NCBI GenBank assembly: GCA_033239005.1
Contig: BSQZ01000011.1
Span: 3,001,001-3,065,000 of the forward strand
DNA length: 64,000 nucleotides
Source of the DNA: Lamellibrachia satsuma
Lineage: Eukaryota; Annelida; Polychaeta; Sabellida; Siboglinidae
Direction: 5' to 3'
Made by a program: the position numbers and the translations under genes
Notes under the pieces: generated by a model
The model's input: only the letters and a program-made list of their open reading frames with translations
What the model was told of the DNA's origin: nothing
The model's database searches: none
Shown: in pieces, positions 47,701 to 59,578 of the stretch
How positions within the stretch are numbered: the stretch's first letter is position 1
Layout: each line of letters starts with the position of its first letter

Positions 47701-50700
47701 CAATAATAATAATAATAATAAAATGACTTTTTTTGGCGCCAATATCCTCGGAAAATCCGAGCTCAGTGGCGCAACAAAATCAAAGGATTAGGCATTCTTG
47801 TGATCATGTACAATGCAAAAAGTCGTCAACAGATGGATGGAGATGCCAAGAAGCTAAGGAGGATAGGCAATTTTAAAAATATAGGTTTTCAGATTACGGC
47901 GAAATGAAATTATATTTCTTGCTGATTTTACGCTGTCGGGAGTGAATTCCACAGGGTTGGTGCGGCAACCGAGAAATCTCGAGTTCCAGCGTTTGTCTTA
48001 ACTCTGGGAACAGAAAGTAAATCAGAACCAGACGACCGAAGCTGTCTGGGCTGTCTTGCTGGAGTGAGCATTGAATGTAAATATGAAGGTTGTTTGGTTG
48101 ACATGGCTTAATAGGTAATTGTACAGATCTTAAAAATAATGCGATATCGCACAGGGAGCCAATGCAATGATTTTAGAAATGGCACTGAGCGAGAGAAACG
48201 AGGAGATCGTGTAACTATCCTAGCTAAACAATTTTGGACACGTTGAAGTTTTGTGATATCCTTGATAGCAATATTATGAAGTAGGGAATTGCAATAATCA
48301 AGTCTGCTGCTAACAAGAGCTGTTGCAATAATTTTAGCAACAGAAAATGATATATACCGGCGAATACGGCGAAGATCACGGATATGAAAAAAACCAGCAA
48401 CGAAACCTTTGAGAAATATATTGTCTAAAGTTGAAGTTCTTATCAAAGGTGACTCCCAAATTCCGTGCCGAGGTTGCTGGTGTGATATTTTGTCTCCGGA
48501 TACGTGTCCGGAAAAAACCATCTAGGTTGTCACACTGTTTCGGAGTACCAATTTGCTGTCAGTCATCCAGAGGAAGATTTCGTGGAGACAATCGCTGAGT
48601 TGATTTAGGGAGCGATTTGTATCCGAGGTAGCTAAAGAAATGTAGATATGTGTGTCATCTGCGTAAATGTGGTGATCCAAATTATGATTTTGGATAACAG
48701 AGGTGAGTGGCGTTTTGTAAAGAGTGAACAGCAAAGGCCCCAGAACAGAACCCTGGGGGGCACCACACGAAGTGAGGTATGATAAAACAATTTCAGAGCT
48801 GTGGCAGATATGTCAATGATAAGCGTTTAATAAGGATATTGTTATCTATGGTATCAAAGGCGGCAGACAGATCCAGCAAGGTAAGTGTAACGGCATTGTG
48901 TCCCTTTAAGAGAGCAGTTTCTGTAGAATGAAACTCTTTGTATGCTGAATGTGTCACATTAAATAAGCAATTTCAGCTGATGTGATACCTTAGACGGCTT
49001 GCTATGACTTTTTCCAGTATTTTGGAAATAAAGCTGAGATTGGAAACAGGTCTATAACTGTTTAGATCATCTTTAGACAGAGATGTCTTTTTTTAGAAGT
49101 AGGTTGACATGGGTGTGTTTGAAATCATCCGGAAACAAGCCAGAACACAATGATGCATTTATAATATCGTTATCGGTTTGAGCAATGTATCAATACAAGA
49201 TTTCAATTGTACGGTTGGTATCAAGATCACATGACTTATTTGGGGAGGACATCATTATTTTCTTCACTTCATCAGCTCTGGCAGGTTCAAATGATACAAG
49301 TAAATAATTAAATTATGATCTGAGAAAGCAAAACGGATAAGACTGATTTTGTCCTTGAAATGAGTAGAGAACGAGTCACATAGAGACTTGATTGAAACAT
49401 GATTAGGTATAGATGGAGCAGGCCACCTTTATATAATTTGATTTATGCAGTTCCATAGCTGCCGTGGATTTGCAGAGTTATTTTATACAATATTTGTGTA
49501 ATAATCCGATTTAGCTTTGGCCATTTGTCTGTTGCAGTAGTGACAGTGTTTTGAATAACGCGACCTGTCCAAAGACGAGCATGATTTGCGCCATACGCGC
49601 TCAATATAGCAACGACGCCTTTTAGATTGTAGAATTTCGGGAGTCATCCATGGAGCGGGTTGCTTTTATGATACATATTTGGATCTCACATGTGAATGTT
49701 TGTTAAGTAAAGCTTTGAGTACTTGATAATACTGTCCACACAAATCGGATAGGTGTCCCTTTGGTTTTAAGATTAGGTCGGATTTAAATATGTCAGCCTT
49801 TAAAGCAGTAATGTTAATCTTATGAATAGGTCTGTAAAAGACAGTGTGTTTTGACTCTACTTTAGTTCTGGAAACGTTAACATCGACAATGACTGTGTGG
49901 TGGTCTGATAAACCATCCGAAACTATAGGTGTTTGGATATTGTAACAAGTAGAACGAGTTATGAAAAGATCGAGCCAGTGACCATGTATGTTTGTCGAAA
50001 AGGTAACATGTTGTTTCAGATCAAAAGATACCAGGATGTCATTAAGGGTAGTTATTATTGCTGAAGGTATGTCCAAATGAAGATTAAAATCGCCAAAATA
50101 AAAAATTCTGAATGCATAGTTACCAACTTTTCCAGCAAATCCTGGAATTCTTCAAAGAAATTGGCTGGGGGTCCTGGAGGGCGATAAATACAGACGAAAT
50201 AAGCAGAGAAAGAAGAATCTGAAATGTCAACACAAATGGATTCAAACCTAGAGTATTCAGGGTTCGAATGTTAATTAACTTTGAACTGTTGTGATACCAA
50301 AACGCCAACACCACCACCTCGTCTAATTGAACGTGGTCGATGATGGAAGGTATAACCAGAAGGAGACATGTCAGCAATGCTGAGCCAAGTGTTAGTGACA
50401 GCAAGAATGTCTATTGTTTTCATAAATTAATAAATCGCTAAATGATGCTGTCTTATCCCGAATTTATCGAATGTTTGTGGTAGCCAACCGAATGTTAGCC
50501 TGACAGCAGACCCAGGATTTAGACTTACGTCGCCCGCTAGCAGTAGAATTATTGCTAATTTAAATGTAGGCGTAGAGCAGGGGATTGGCAGTAACTTGCG
50601 ATTAAAACAAAGGTTAAGACATGGCAAGCTGTGCAAAAAGGACAAAGAATGTTGTATTCTCGTCGGTTGGGGAAATGTTGAGATGACAGCCGACCGTTGG

Positions 50701-51310
50701 AGGGTAAGTGGCTTGCACAGGGAAAGTCATCACCTCTCGAAGCCACTGAACATGATAAAAATAAAACACACAACAGAAATAGCGGCGACATTGTCTTAAT
50801 GACAGTCTAAAGTCCTCAAATGATGAAACATTTATAAAATGATAGCAATATATAGATTCTAAAAATGACGGTTTAACATCGACAATAAAAATAAACTGTA
50901 AAAATCGTTCGCGTTCAGCATAGGTCAACAGCACTAAAACCGTATAGGCACCGTAGTGGTGGGTGCAGAGTGACAAAACTTTATGCCCGTGCAATGAAAT
51001 TTGAAAGGTCTTCACCCCCAGAGCAGCACTGGGTATGAAAGAACGTCTTGTTGAAATAGCCTTATTAGTATAAAGTTTATAAAGGCCTAACCCTGCCTTT
51101 TAGTTTGCAGAGAACTCAGCCGGCGCGAACAATATAGGGCGAGGTCCGTCCTACGAACCGAAACTATATAATCGCCCAGTCAATCGTTAACACTAACAAG
51201 TTTGATTCACGGATAAAAGTTGATACAAAAAGACATTACTCCCGCAAGTATAGCTTAGCAATAGCAAGAAGAACAGACGACAGCAAAAACCTGTACAACC
51301 TTCTGCGCCT
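47701..51310 (-). mobile_element. L2/CR1-like LINE, long but degraded
   Basis: Minus-strand element whose 3' end is an (ATT)n run at 47701-47720. From 5' to 3': an N-terminal block LLLAGDVSLNPG (about 50511-50550), resembling 2A-like peptides; endonuclease parts with RRGGGVGVL and SDHHTV (50280-49890); RT with PQGSVLGPLLFTLY and YADDTHIYI (48760-48640); C-terminal RDLRRIRRYISF, SSRLDYCNSL and LHWLPVRYRIIFK (48450-48130). Frames break at many points, so it is inactive. The 5' boundary near 51310 is a guess from loss of any pattern; 50800-51310 would be untranslated leader. Confidence 0.8.
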
Positions 51311-52245
51311 CCTAGCGACCATCCAATCCGTATTCTGTTAAATTTGTTTGGTAAAAACAGTTATTTGCAAAAACAAATGTATTCTGAAAAAAAATAGTGT
51401 CCTTAACGATTTATCTGGGACTGTATGTATTGTTAGTTATGATATAAGCAATTGTCAATACAACAAAATGATCTACAACTGTTGAATAATGACGTTTTAA
51501 TTACATTTTTAAAATGTCAACCATCTGCGAAGTGCTTGACCAGACAAAATTGACAGTGTTGTGGTGTCATCAATATAATTGGCACCTTGCTGACATCAAC
51601 ATACAAATGCACAAATGAATATTTGGTTCTTTCCACGACGGAACAGCTGCAGTGGCCAGAACCCGCCAGACATGATTGACAAGAGTTGTTTTCTAGATAT
51701 TATACATGCCTAGGTGATCTTGATGTTGGCCAATGTTAGCTGAATGGCAACAACGGTGTGGAGTCAGATAGGTTTCACTTACAAATAAATAATAAAAAAT
51801 AAATGTCATAACACTATCGTAATTGCAATTGTTGAAGTAAACGTATTTGCAATGACGATTGCAATTAAATTTGTTGCGCTCAGCGTAATACCGGGTTAAG
51901 AGCGAGTATGTGCGTGTGTGTATGTGAATGTGTGTGAATGTGCACATTCGTCACGTCCGCCTGTGTGTGGAGAGCGTGCCGGTGCCTATATTAGTCACTT
52001 TTTACATATTGCTTATAGTATTTCAAATATCAATGCACACATGTGACGATTCCATTACAGTTGACTCCAACTGCTTCGACAAAGTATTGTACAATTTCAC
52101 ACATCAGTCTGTCGCTGTATATACCATTTCAATCGAAGTTTGCCATACTTCCTTACATACTATGATGATAGTGTTATCATTGATATACTAAAGCTTTTAC
52201 CATTTATTTATATTTACTTAGTATGTGTGTTGAGAATGTAATATT
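51311..52245. other. no gene assigned
   Basis: One frame (51928-52191) has a hydrophobic stretch (VPILVTFYILLIVFQI) followed by spaced cysteines, which could mimic a signal-peptide exon, but it lacks a good ATG and splice context. Confidence 0.3.
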
Positions 52246-52511
52246 GTGAAGTTTGATTGTATAACTTGTCATTTTATTATTGTAATTTGGCATACGATGA
52301 CCTCTCACTGTATAGACTCCAGGTTTAAGGAATGTCCACCGAAAATAAATTTGAAATCCCCGTTCTGGGGTGTACTGCTCTATGTACTAGTGGAATGGGC
52401 CGGATATAAGGAACACCGTATATGTGGAACAGTTTCGCCAAGTCCCAACAGGTTTCACATAGAAATAATCAACGTGTTCAAATCAGCTATATTGATAAAA
52501 TGTAGCCCGTT

Positions 52512-52730
52512 GTGTTTACATGTTGTAGCAATACTAACTGGAAAAAAAAAACAGTGTGGAAACAATCGTGTCGGGACTGCTGCCGAGGTTTGACCGACTA
52601 CAGCTTCTTAAACTGCAGAACTCTTACAAGACCCGACATTTTCATGTCGTTCCGGTGCCATGCGCGTCACAACGGGGTCTCATTGTTTTGTTTCAACAAT
52701 TCTGGAGTGAAATGCTATTAGCCTCAGTAC
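52512..52730 (+). other. candidate cysteine-rich terminal exon
   Basis: An open frame ending TAG at about 52719-52721 reads SCRDCCRG, then NCRTLTRPDIFMSFRCHARH, then LFCFNNSGVKCY, eight cysteines in about 50 residues. An AG (52504-52505) precedes it. No signal-peptide exon was convincingly joined and an alternative frame (52556-52750) overlaps it fully. Weak support. Confidence 0.25.
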
Positions 52731-52894
52731 ATGCGTATCACCGGTACTAGTCACTCACATTGTAATAATTATCTATTGAAATGTAAAGCTTTAACGTGCT
52801 AACTTAACATATTAACGTATGTTGTGGATATGGTTGATGTTAATTCTTTAGACAACACGAAGTACATATTTTGAAAAAGAAGCTAGTATTTTGT

Positions 52895-53050
52895 ACTGTT
52901 ACATTGTTGTGTTATTTATCTATTTTATATTGTATTTCTATGTTATGTTGTTTATCTATTGTTTTTCTATTTTATGTTGTTTATCTATTTTATGTTGTTT
53001 TTCTATTTTATGTTGTTTATCTATTTTATGTTGTTTATCTATTGTACATG
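52895..53050 (+). repeat. 18-bp tandem repeat
   Basis: 'tctattttatgttgttta' and close variants occur about seven times in a row. This explains the hydrophobic leucine/tyrosine/phenylalanine frames here. Confidence 0.85.
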
Positions 53051-53515
53051 GCATAGAGAACAACAAAGAAGTGATGGAAATACTGGCCTTGGCTGTTTAA
53101 TGACTGTCATCAAAATATAAAGACATATCCTAGTGACTTGTCCCACAGTTGCATATTAACATCTAGACATTCTACTACTGGTTGATTAAGTCCAACCATA
53201 CTAATCATGAAAACAAACCTAACGTGCTACCAAATATGGGTGCCAATGTGAAGTACAACTGTGGTGAAATGATAAACACGGTTTATGTGATAAATGCAAA
53301 TAAATTGGCATCCTGGAATTCAGGACTGCCCCTAAATTTCGATTTCCTAGCAGCGAATACTTAACGAAAAAGTGTCCATTACGCTCAGAAAGATTGTAAC
53401 ACCGATGAGGTATGATATTTTTGTTTGTGAAGAAAGTGCCATGAATATAAATGGCACAGGTAAGTGAAGCGGCAATTGGTAGTGTTAGAAAGTATTGAAA
53501 AGATAAGATTGAATT
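53051..53515. other. no gene seen
   Basis: AT-rich sequence, no domain. Confidence 0.4.
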
Positions 53516-55500
53516 TTCATGTCCTCGTATTGTCGATGAAGCCAGATAATGTTGAACCAGGCGAATTAGGCGAGGGACCAGTTCGATGGTAGAATGTGTT
53601 CAGGAAAGGAAGTTTGAAGGTAATCGGATCATGGAGCCCGTTCCAGGAACTTGGCAATCTTGACTGGAAACGAGACAGGAGGTCCGCTAAGTTGTTAATC
53701 GTTTCCGGTATATGTTTGGCACATATCTGCACATTGAATTGCATACACCTGATTACCAGTTTCCTGACAAGAGCCATCATATCAGCATTTTTTGATGTGG
53801 AATTATTAATGTTCCATGTTCCAAAGCCTGGTTATCAGTGTGAATTATAATACATTTATTGCGCAGTTGTGGAGCCCAGAGATGTATGCTGGCCATGATG
53901 GGAAAGAGCTCCAGTAAGGAGATGAGTCATGGGTGCTCGTGAGAATGGACCTTGTACTCGGCCAGCTGCAACTTCCGAATCAATATTGGCTTGAACAGCT
54001 AATGGCTGACTGAGTGTCATGGACAGATTATACATTCCACGGTTACTTATGACACCTTGAAAACCAGTGTGAAAACCATATGTGAAACCGTGAATTAAGT
54101 AATGGCGTGTTGGTTTGTCAATACAACCAAGTGCAACTTGAAATTCATTAATATAGATGAGTGTTGGGGGAGGGGGAAACATCCTGTTTGAAGATGAGCG
54201 AGTAAATGACAGGGCACGTTTAACGAGGGAGTATCAAGAGTTTTGCCCTGGTCGTTTGAAAGAAACGGGGCCGGTAAGATTGTTTGTTGAACTGGCGATC
54301 AGGACGAAACGTTTGGGACCAAAAGGCATCGCTGGTGCCACGCAGCTGTTGTTGTGTGAAGTGCGGTGTGTATGTGCGATCTCGAGCAGCGTGACACTTG
54401 TAAGTGGGGTGCCGACCCCCACACCCCGGACACATGTGACTGTGTTGGCAACCTGGACAAAAACATCCAGCGTGGTAACTAAAACAAAAGCCCCGTGGAA
54501 CCCGCTGGATGACACTGAAAGTGGATGACTGCTTAGGTGATTTTGGACATGGCTACTACGTATTATTCATTACTGAATGCGTCCCATGGAGTGGGGTTAT
54601 TTTGCCTCTGAATCCGGACATTTTCATCAAAGGAGATACAATCGTCTCCTGCTTATTTATTATTATTATTATTATTATTAATCTGTTTCACTGTCTACTT
54701 ATCTGCCGCTTTTATAGAATGGTTTATGTATATATTGCAATCATGTCTGTTCTTACCCGAGACAGATTTCTCAATTGTTGAGACAATAAAGACTTATCTT
54801 ATCTTATCTTTCTCAATGCGATGCACTGTTTCTAAATACTCAAGCTTAGCCTGTGCTTAGTGGAACTTCTCCATAAAGATATTAAAAGCAGAGCACCACT
54901 GATTGATGCTAGTAATTTTTCTTCGTTTAGGCTGAAGGCATAAGATTGGGACAACAGATTCGGTGGACATTGATATATGATATTTGCCCCAGTCATGTGG
55001 TTTGATTAGCTCGGCCAGATCAACATACTCATCGGCTCAGATGTTATGTTTGATCGATTCGGGGGTGAGCATATCCAAAGAGATGGAAGAAGACGAGGGG
55101 GTTTGGTCTCGTGCCTTGTTTAAAATGTGATTATCTGGCTGATTAATGATTGACAGATCGGAAAACGTAAGGATACCTGAAGACCGGGGCTCATGACCAT
55201 CATATTCGTCCTAGTGCAACAACAACAGCACATGGGCGAGGAACATGACCTTCAATCCCTGATGTACTGGCAACTGCTGGCAGAGTTGGACTATTCAGCT
55301 GCGGTTGGTGGTTCCGTAGAACCTGCTGCACTGACAGTGTCAGCCAGGGACGTAACACGCGCCGGGACGATCCGCTCCAGTTCGGTTGTGGCATCTATAA
55401 CCGTGTTGTCAGATATTCGCTGACGCCGAGTTACAACCCGAGTTTTCCGAGCTGGTGGCGCCTTTCGTTTCGGCATGCTGGGAAACATAAAACAGATAGC
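53516..55500 (-). mobile_element. DIRS-like retroelement relic, internally deleted
   Basis: Minus strand, 5' to 3': a Gag-like start MPKRKAPPARKTRVV near 55475; a Cys/His cluster CPGCGGRHPTYKCHAARD near 54435-54380; the N-terminal RT segment VAAGRVQGPFSRAP (about 53950); then, with the RT core missing, the RNase H end, ICAKHIPETINNLADLLSRF (about 53710-53650). The order and these blocks are those of DIRS-type elements as I know them. The RT catalytic core and the tyrosine recombinase are not seen. A short insertion with TTATC repeats lies at about 54640-54812. Confidence 0.65.
54640..54812 (+). repeat. short retroposon-like insert with (TTATC)n tail
   Basis: Contains an ATT run (54655-54681), 'gagacaataaagacttatct' and then TTATC repeats, the usual look of a LINE or SINE 3' tail. 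It sits within the DIRS-like relic. Confidence 0.4.
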
Positions 55501-55521
55501 AAGCACAAGAAGCCAAATGCC

Positions 55522-55674
55522 AATGCCAATGCCGTGGCCACTGATAAGCAGTGGCGGGTTTTAAGTGCTTGCTTATCTCTGTTCACTAGCCAACTCTACG
55601 GTAATATGTGAAGAAAGATAATCAAGCACTTAAAACCTAGTCACTGCTTATCAGTGGCCATTGCATTGGTATTT
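55522..55674. mobile_element. 153-bp terminal-inverted-repeat element (MITE-like)
   Basis: The left arm 'aatgccaatgccgtggccac' continues 'tgataagcagtg' then 'gttttaagtgcttg'; the right arm is its reverse complement, ending 'gtggccattgcattggtatt'. Arms of about 55 bases pair with few mismatches around a loop of about 45. It lies exactly between the Gag-like start of the DIRS relic and the 3' end of the next LINE. Confidence 0.75.
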
Positions 55675-55759
55675 TAACAAGATTTGCCATCCAAGCAAAG
55701 GCCCAGATGGCAAGTGGACAAGGAAGCCATTGGCTTATCGAGAGTCCAACAATGTTCAT

Positions 55760-58625
55760 CTACTTATAGCCTGCCCTCCTGAGATATGTGTCAACCTTGT
55801 TTTTAAACATATTCACGCTGCTAGCAGTTACACAATCTGTAGACAATTTGTTCCATTCATTTATTGTCCTCTGTGAGAACGAGTGCTTCCTGATGTCCAA
55901 TCTACATTGATCCTTTACTAATTTTACCTCATGTCCTCTAGTTCTGCTATCCTTCTTGAGTGAGAAAAACATATTTCTATCAATATTTTCATACCCATTC
56001 AATATCTTAAAAACTTCAATCTGATCTCCTCTTAACCTCCTTGTCTCTAGAGTTGTTAAACCACATTCTTTCAAGCGTTCTTCATAACTAAGGTCTCTCA
56101 GTTCTGGAATCATTTTAGTTGCTCTCCTTTGTATGCGTTCAAGCGTATCTATATCCTTCTTACGATATGGTCTCCATGCTTGTATACAGTATTCTAAATG
56201 AGGTCTAACTATTGCTTGATAAAGAGGTATAATTAACTTGTTTTCCCTTGTATGTTATGTTTCTTCTAATCAATCCAAGAATTTGATTACCCTTTGAAGC
56301 TGCAATACCACACTGCTCTGAAACTTTCATATCAGCGCTTATTGTAACTCCTAAGACCTTTTCTTTTACAGTAGTACCCAGAACAGTATCTCCCCCATTT
56401 TATAGTTTACATTCAAGTTCCTATGTCCTGTATGTAGGCATTTACATTTCCCAAAATTGAACAACATCTGCCATTTCTCAGACCATTTCACTAATCTGTC
56501 TAGATCGTTTTGTAAATGTTGTTTATCACCATCAGTATTAACCTTTCTAAACAGTTTTGTGTCATCCGCAAATTTCAGTACGTTACTTGTTATACTGTCG
56601 TCCAAGTCATTGATATAAATTAAGAATAATATAGGTCCTAATACTGATCCTTGAGGTACCCCACTCAAAACCGATTTCCAATTTGAAACTTCTCCATCTA
56701 CTACAACTCGTTGTCTTCTGTCAGTCAGCCATTGTTCTATCCAGTCAGTTATGCTATCCCCGATACCATGGGCTTTTAATTTAAGTAGTAATCGTTGATG
56801 TGGCACTTTGTCAAAAGCTTTCTGAAAATCTAAGTAGATAATATCTACTGGCGATCCCACGTCTATCCACTTAGTGATTTCTCTCAAAACGCATAACATA
56901 TTTGTAAAGCATGACCTCGCTTTAAGGAATCAATGTTGAGATGAATTTAATAATTTATGCATAACGAAGAATTCCACCATATGGTCTTTAATTAACATTT
57001 CTAATAATTTACAAATCACTGACGTTAAACTCACTGGTCTGTAATTCTCTGACTTATTTCTCGAACCCTTTTTAAATAATGGTATGATGTTTGCTTCTTT
57101 CCAATCAAACGGAACAACTCCCTCTTTTAATGACAAGTTGAATACTCTTGCAAGTGGTATACTGATTTGTTCTACTGTTTCCATTAGTAATTTTGGAGGA
57201 ATCCCATCCACTCCCGGTGATTTGTTATCCTTCATTGCCTTTATTTTCTTAGCTACCAATTCTGGAGTTACAACTAACGGACCTAAATAGTCAGATTTAG
57301 CCCCCTGAAATTTAGCATTAGCAACTGGTAATGAACTAATATCTTCTTTGGTAAACACTGAACTGAAGTAACCATTTAAGTCTTCCGCCATTAAAAACCC
57401 CTGTGATATTATATTTCCAGCACTATATTCTAGAGGTCCAACCTTGTCTTGTACGTTTTGTTTACTCCTGACATATGCATAAGAACTCTTGCTGTCATTT
57501 TTTATGTTACATGCTAGTTTTTGCTTATAGCTTCTTTTAGATTGTGTGATTTCAGTTGTAGCTGCATTAAGTGCCTCTTTGTATTTTGCATAGTCTTCGT
57601 CCTTTCTGGTACGCCTATAAACCCTCCACATAGTTTGTTATAGCATTATTTGTCTAATAGCCTCTTTTGACAAGTGTTTCTTTCTAAACCTTTTTCCTTG
57701 TTTTTGGAAGGGAACAAATTTATCGATGATACTCTCAATTTCATATTTTAGAATATTCCAACATTCAATTGCGGTCTTATTCATCAGCATGTTATTCCAA
57801 TCTAGCTTTGCTAAGTATTTTCTCATATCTTTGTAGTTACCTTTGTGGAAGTTTCTCTTGTACGTTTTCGTATTTTTACTTTCTGATTTTACATTGATAT
57901 CAAAATGTATTTGATTATGATCACTATTACCCAATGGTTCAAATATTTTTACATTGTCCACTAATTCTTTTTGTGATGACAAAACTATATCTAATACATT
58001 TTCTCCCCTGGTTGGTTCTGAGTAAGAAAGCTATCCTGGATTAAAAATAGAAATTGTTGGTCCTCAATCCCTGTGCTCTCTAGAGAATTCCATTGTATGT
58101 GTCCATGGTTAAAATCTCCCATTATGATACACTCCCTTTTACTAACTTCCTTTATAGCGTTTTTATTTTTGTGTTGTCCTCTTCGTTTATGTTTGGACTT
58201 CGGTAAACTAATCCAATAGTTAATTTTGAATTTCCTGAAACAATTTTGCACCAAACAGCTTCATCGCAATCTGCTTCTCTTTCTAGTTTTATTTCATAAG
58301 CCTGAATAGATTCTTTAACATATAAAATAACTCCCCCGCCCCTTCTTCCTAGTCGATCTTTCCTAAACATTGCATATCCTGTCAGTCCTAATTCAGCATC
58401 TGTTATATCTATGTTGGCCCATGATTCAGTTATACCAATTATGTGAGGGTCAATATCTTCTACCATAATGTTTAATTCGTTTTTCTTATTTACTATGCTC
58501 CTTGCATTTAAACATACGCATCTATAACCTTTTTCAGAGATGTTTTTCGGATGATTTGATATTGGTTTATCTGTGCTAGTGGCCTCTTGTTCTGCTTGAG
58601 ACACCTCTAGGTAACCCCCCTGCAC
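55760..58625 (-). pseudogene. ORF2 of LINE copy B (endonuclease and reverse transcriptase)
   Basis: Endonuclease landmarks: LNARSIVNKKNEL and ITESW (58510-58410), GGGVILYVKES (58335), GLVYRSP, then GDFNHGHIQWNS (58110) and GNSDHNQIHFD (57925), covering the catalytic Asp, Asn and His blocks. RT landmarks: KSPGVDGIPP (57215), NYRPVSLTSV (57030), YLDFQKAFDKVPHQRLL (56840), SGVPQGSVLGPILF (56660) and FADDTKL (56565). The C-terminal tail ends RRAGYK at 55760. Frames are split near 58250, 57985, 57635, 56915 and 56370-56110. It would have nicked target DNA and copied RNA in the nucleus. Confidence 0.85.
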
Positions 58626-58627
58626 TT

Positions 58628-59520
58628 CTAGTTTAAAGAATGTTTACTTCCAAAAATATTTGTCATTGTACCCAAGTCGCTATCTACTGCTGCTGAAAGT
58701 TTGTCCGCGAATACTGCCGCCCCCTTTCCACTTAAATGAAGCCCATCCTTCATGTACATATCTGCCCTCCCAACAAAACTTCCCCATAAATCCACAAATC
58801 CAACTTCCTCTTGCCTACACAGCCTATGGACTAACATGTTAATTGCCATCCCCCGACAATTTCGATATTTGTGACCCCTCCTGCCCATTACAGGTAACAT
58901 CCCTGACAGTATTACCTGCTCAACCCGCGTCTGTTTTAGTGTTCTGACCAACTGCCTATATTTCCTAACTATGGCAGTTGTACCCTCCCTCTCTACGTTA
59001 TTTGTACTAAAACAGATCCAACATTACCCGAGCCTACGATGTTTTTTACCCTCTCAGTTATCGCCTCTATTTTGGCTCCAGGCAAGCAGACCACCACATC
59101 ATCTCCCTTGTTTAAGACTCTGTCGGTCTTCCTAACTATGGAATCCCCCACAAATACCCTCGCTCTCTTCCTCACCCCCTCTATCGCTGCTGCAGAATAA
59201 CTCTTCCGTTCGATCCCCTCCATCACATTCTGTCCTGACCCCTTCCCTCCTGTCACCTTCGCTCCTGTCTCCCCCACTTCCCACTCCTTTGCTCTTGTCT
59301 CCCCCACTCCCTTCTCCTTCCCTCCTATCTCCCCCACTCCCTTCTCCTTCCCTCCTGTCTCCCCTACTCCCCTCTCCTTCGCTCCGGTTGTCTTCCCTCC
59401 CGTTCCTTTCCTTCCCGTCTCCTTACGTCCTGTCTCCCTACGACCTGTCACCTTCCCTCCTCTCAGCGTCCTCCCAGGCTGCGGTGAGCTCTCCCTAGCA
59501 TCTCTTGTGTCTTTCCCCAC
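58628..59520 (-). pseudogene. ORF1 of LINE copy B with SGNH-type esterase domain
   Basis: The N-terminal part is basic and carries an 11-residue repeat of the form GETGGKEKGVG. The C-terminal part reads RVFVGDSIVRKTDRVL (block I GDS), a TNN block at about 58990, then LHLSGKGAAVFADKL (block V, with the His) at about 58720. Block III spans the frame break: the first frame ends just before it and the next begins with STNN, so a few bases are lost there. Esterase-bearing ORF1 proteins are known for CR1-type LINEs; the role in retrotransposition is unclear. Confidence 0.75.
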
Positions 59521-59578
59521 TTTATCATCTACTGTTCCCCTACCGGAACTACTGGCACAACCCCCCTGTTCCCTTCCG

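Larger units (their letters stand above)
55675..59578 (-). mobile_element. CR1-like LINE copy B, nearly full length
   Basis: Reads from 59520 to 55760 on the minus strand. ORF1 (59520-58628, one frame break) has a Lys/Gly/Glu-rich repeat region, then an SGNH-type esterase. ORF2 (58625-55760) has an APE-type endonuclease, then reverse transcriptase. At least five frame breaks make it inactive. One 'aacaagattt' unit marks the 3' end at 55676-55685. Copies A, C and D and the scrap at 38338 are fragments of the same family. Confidence 0.9.
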
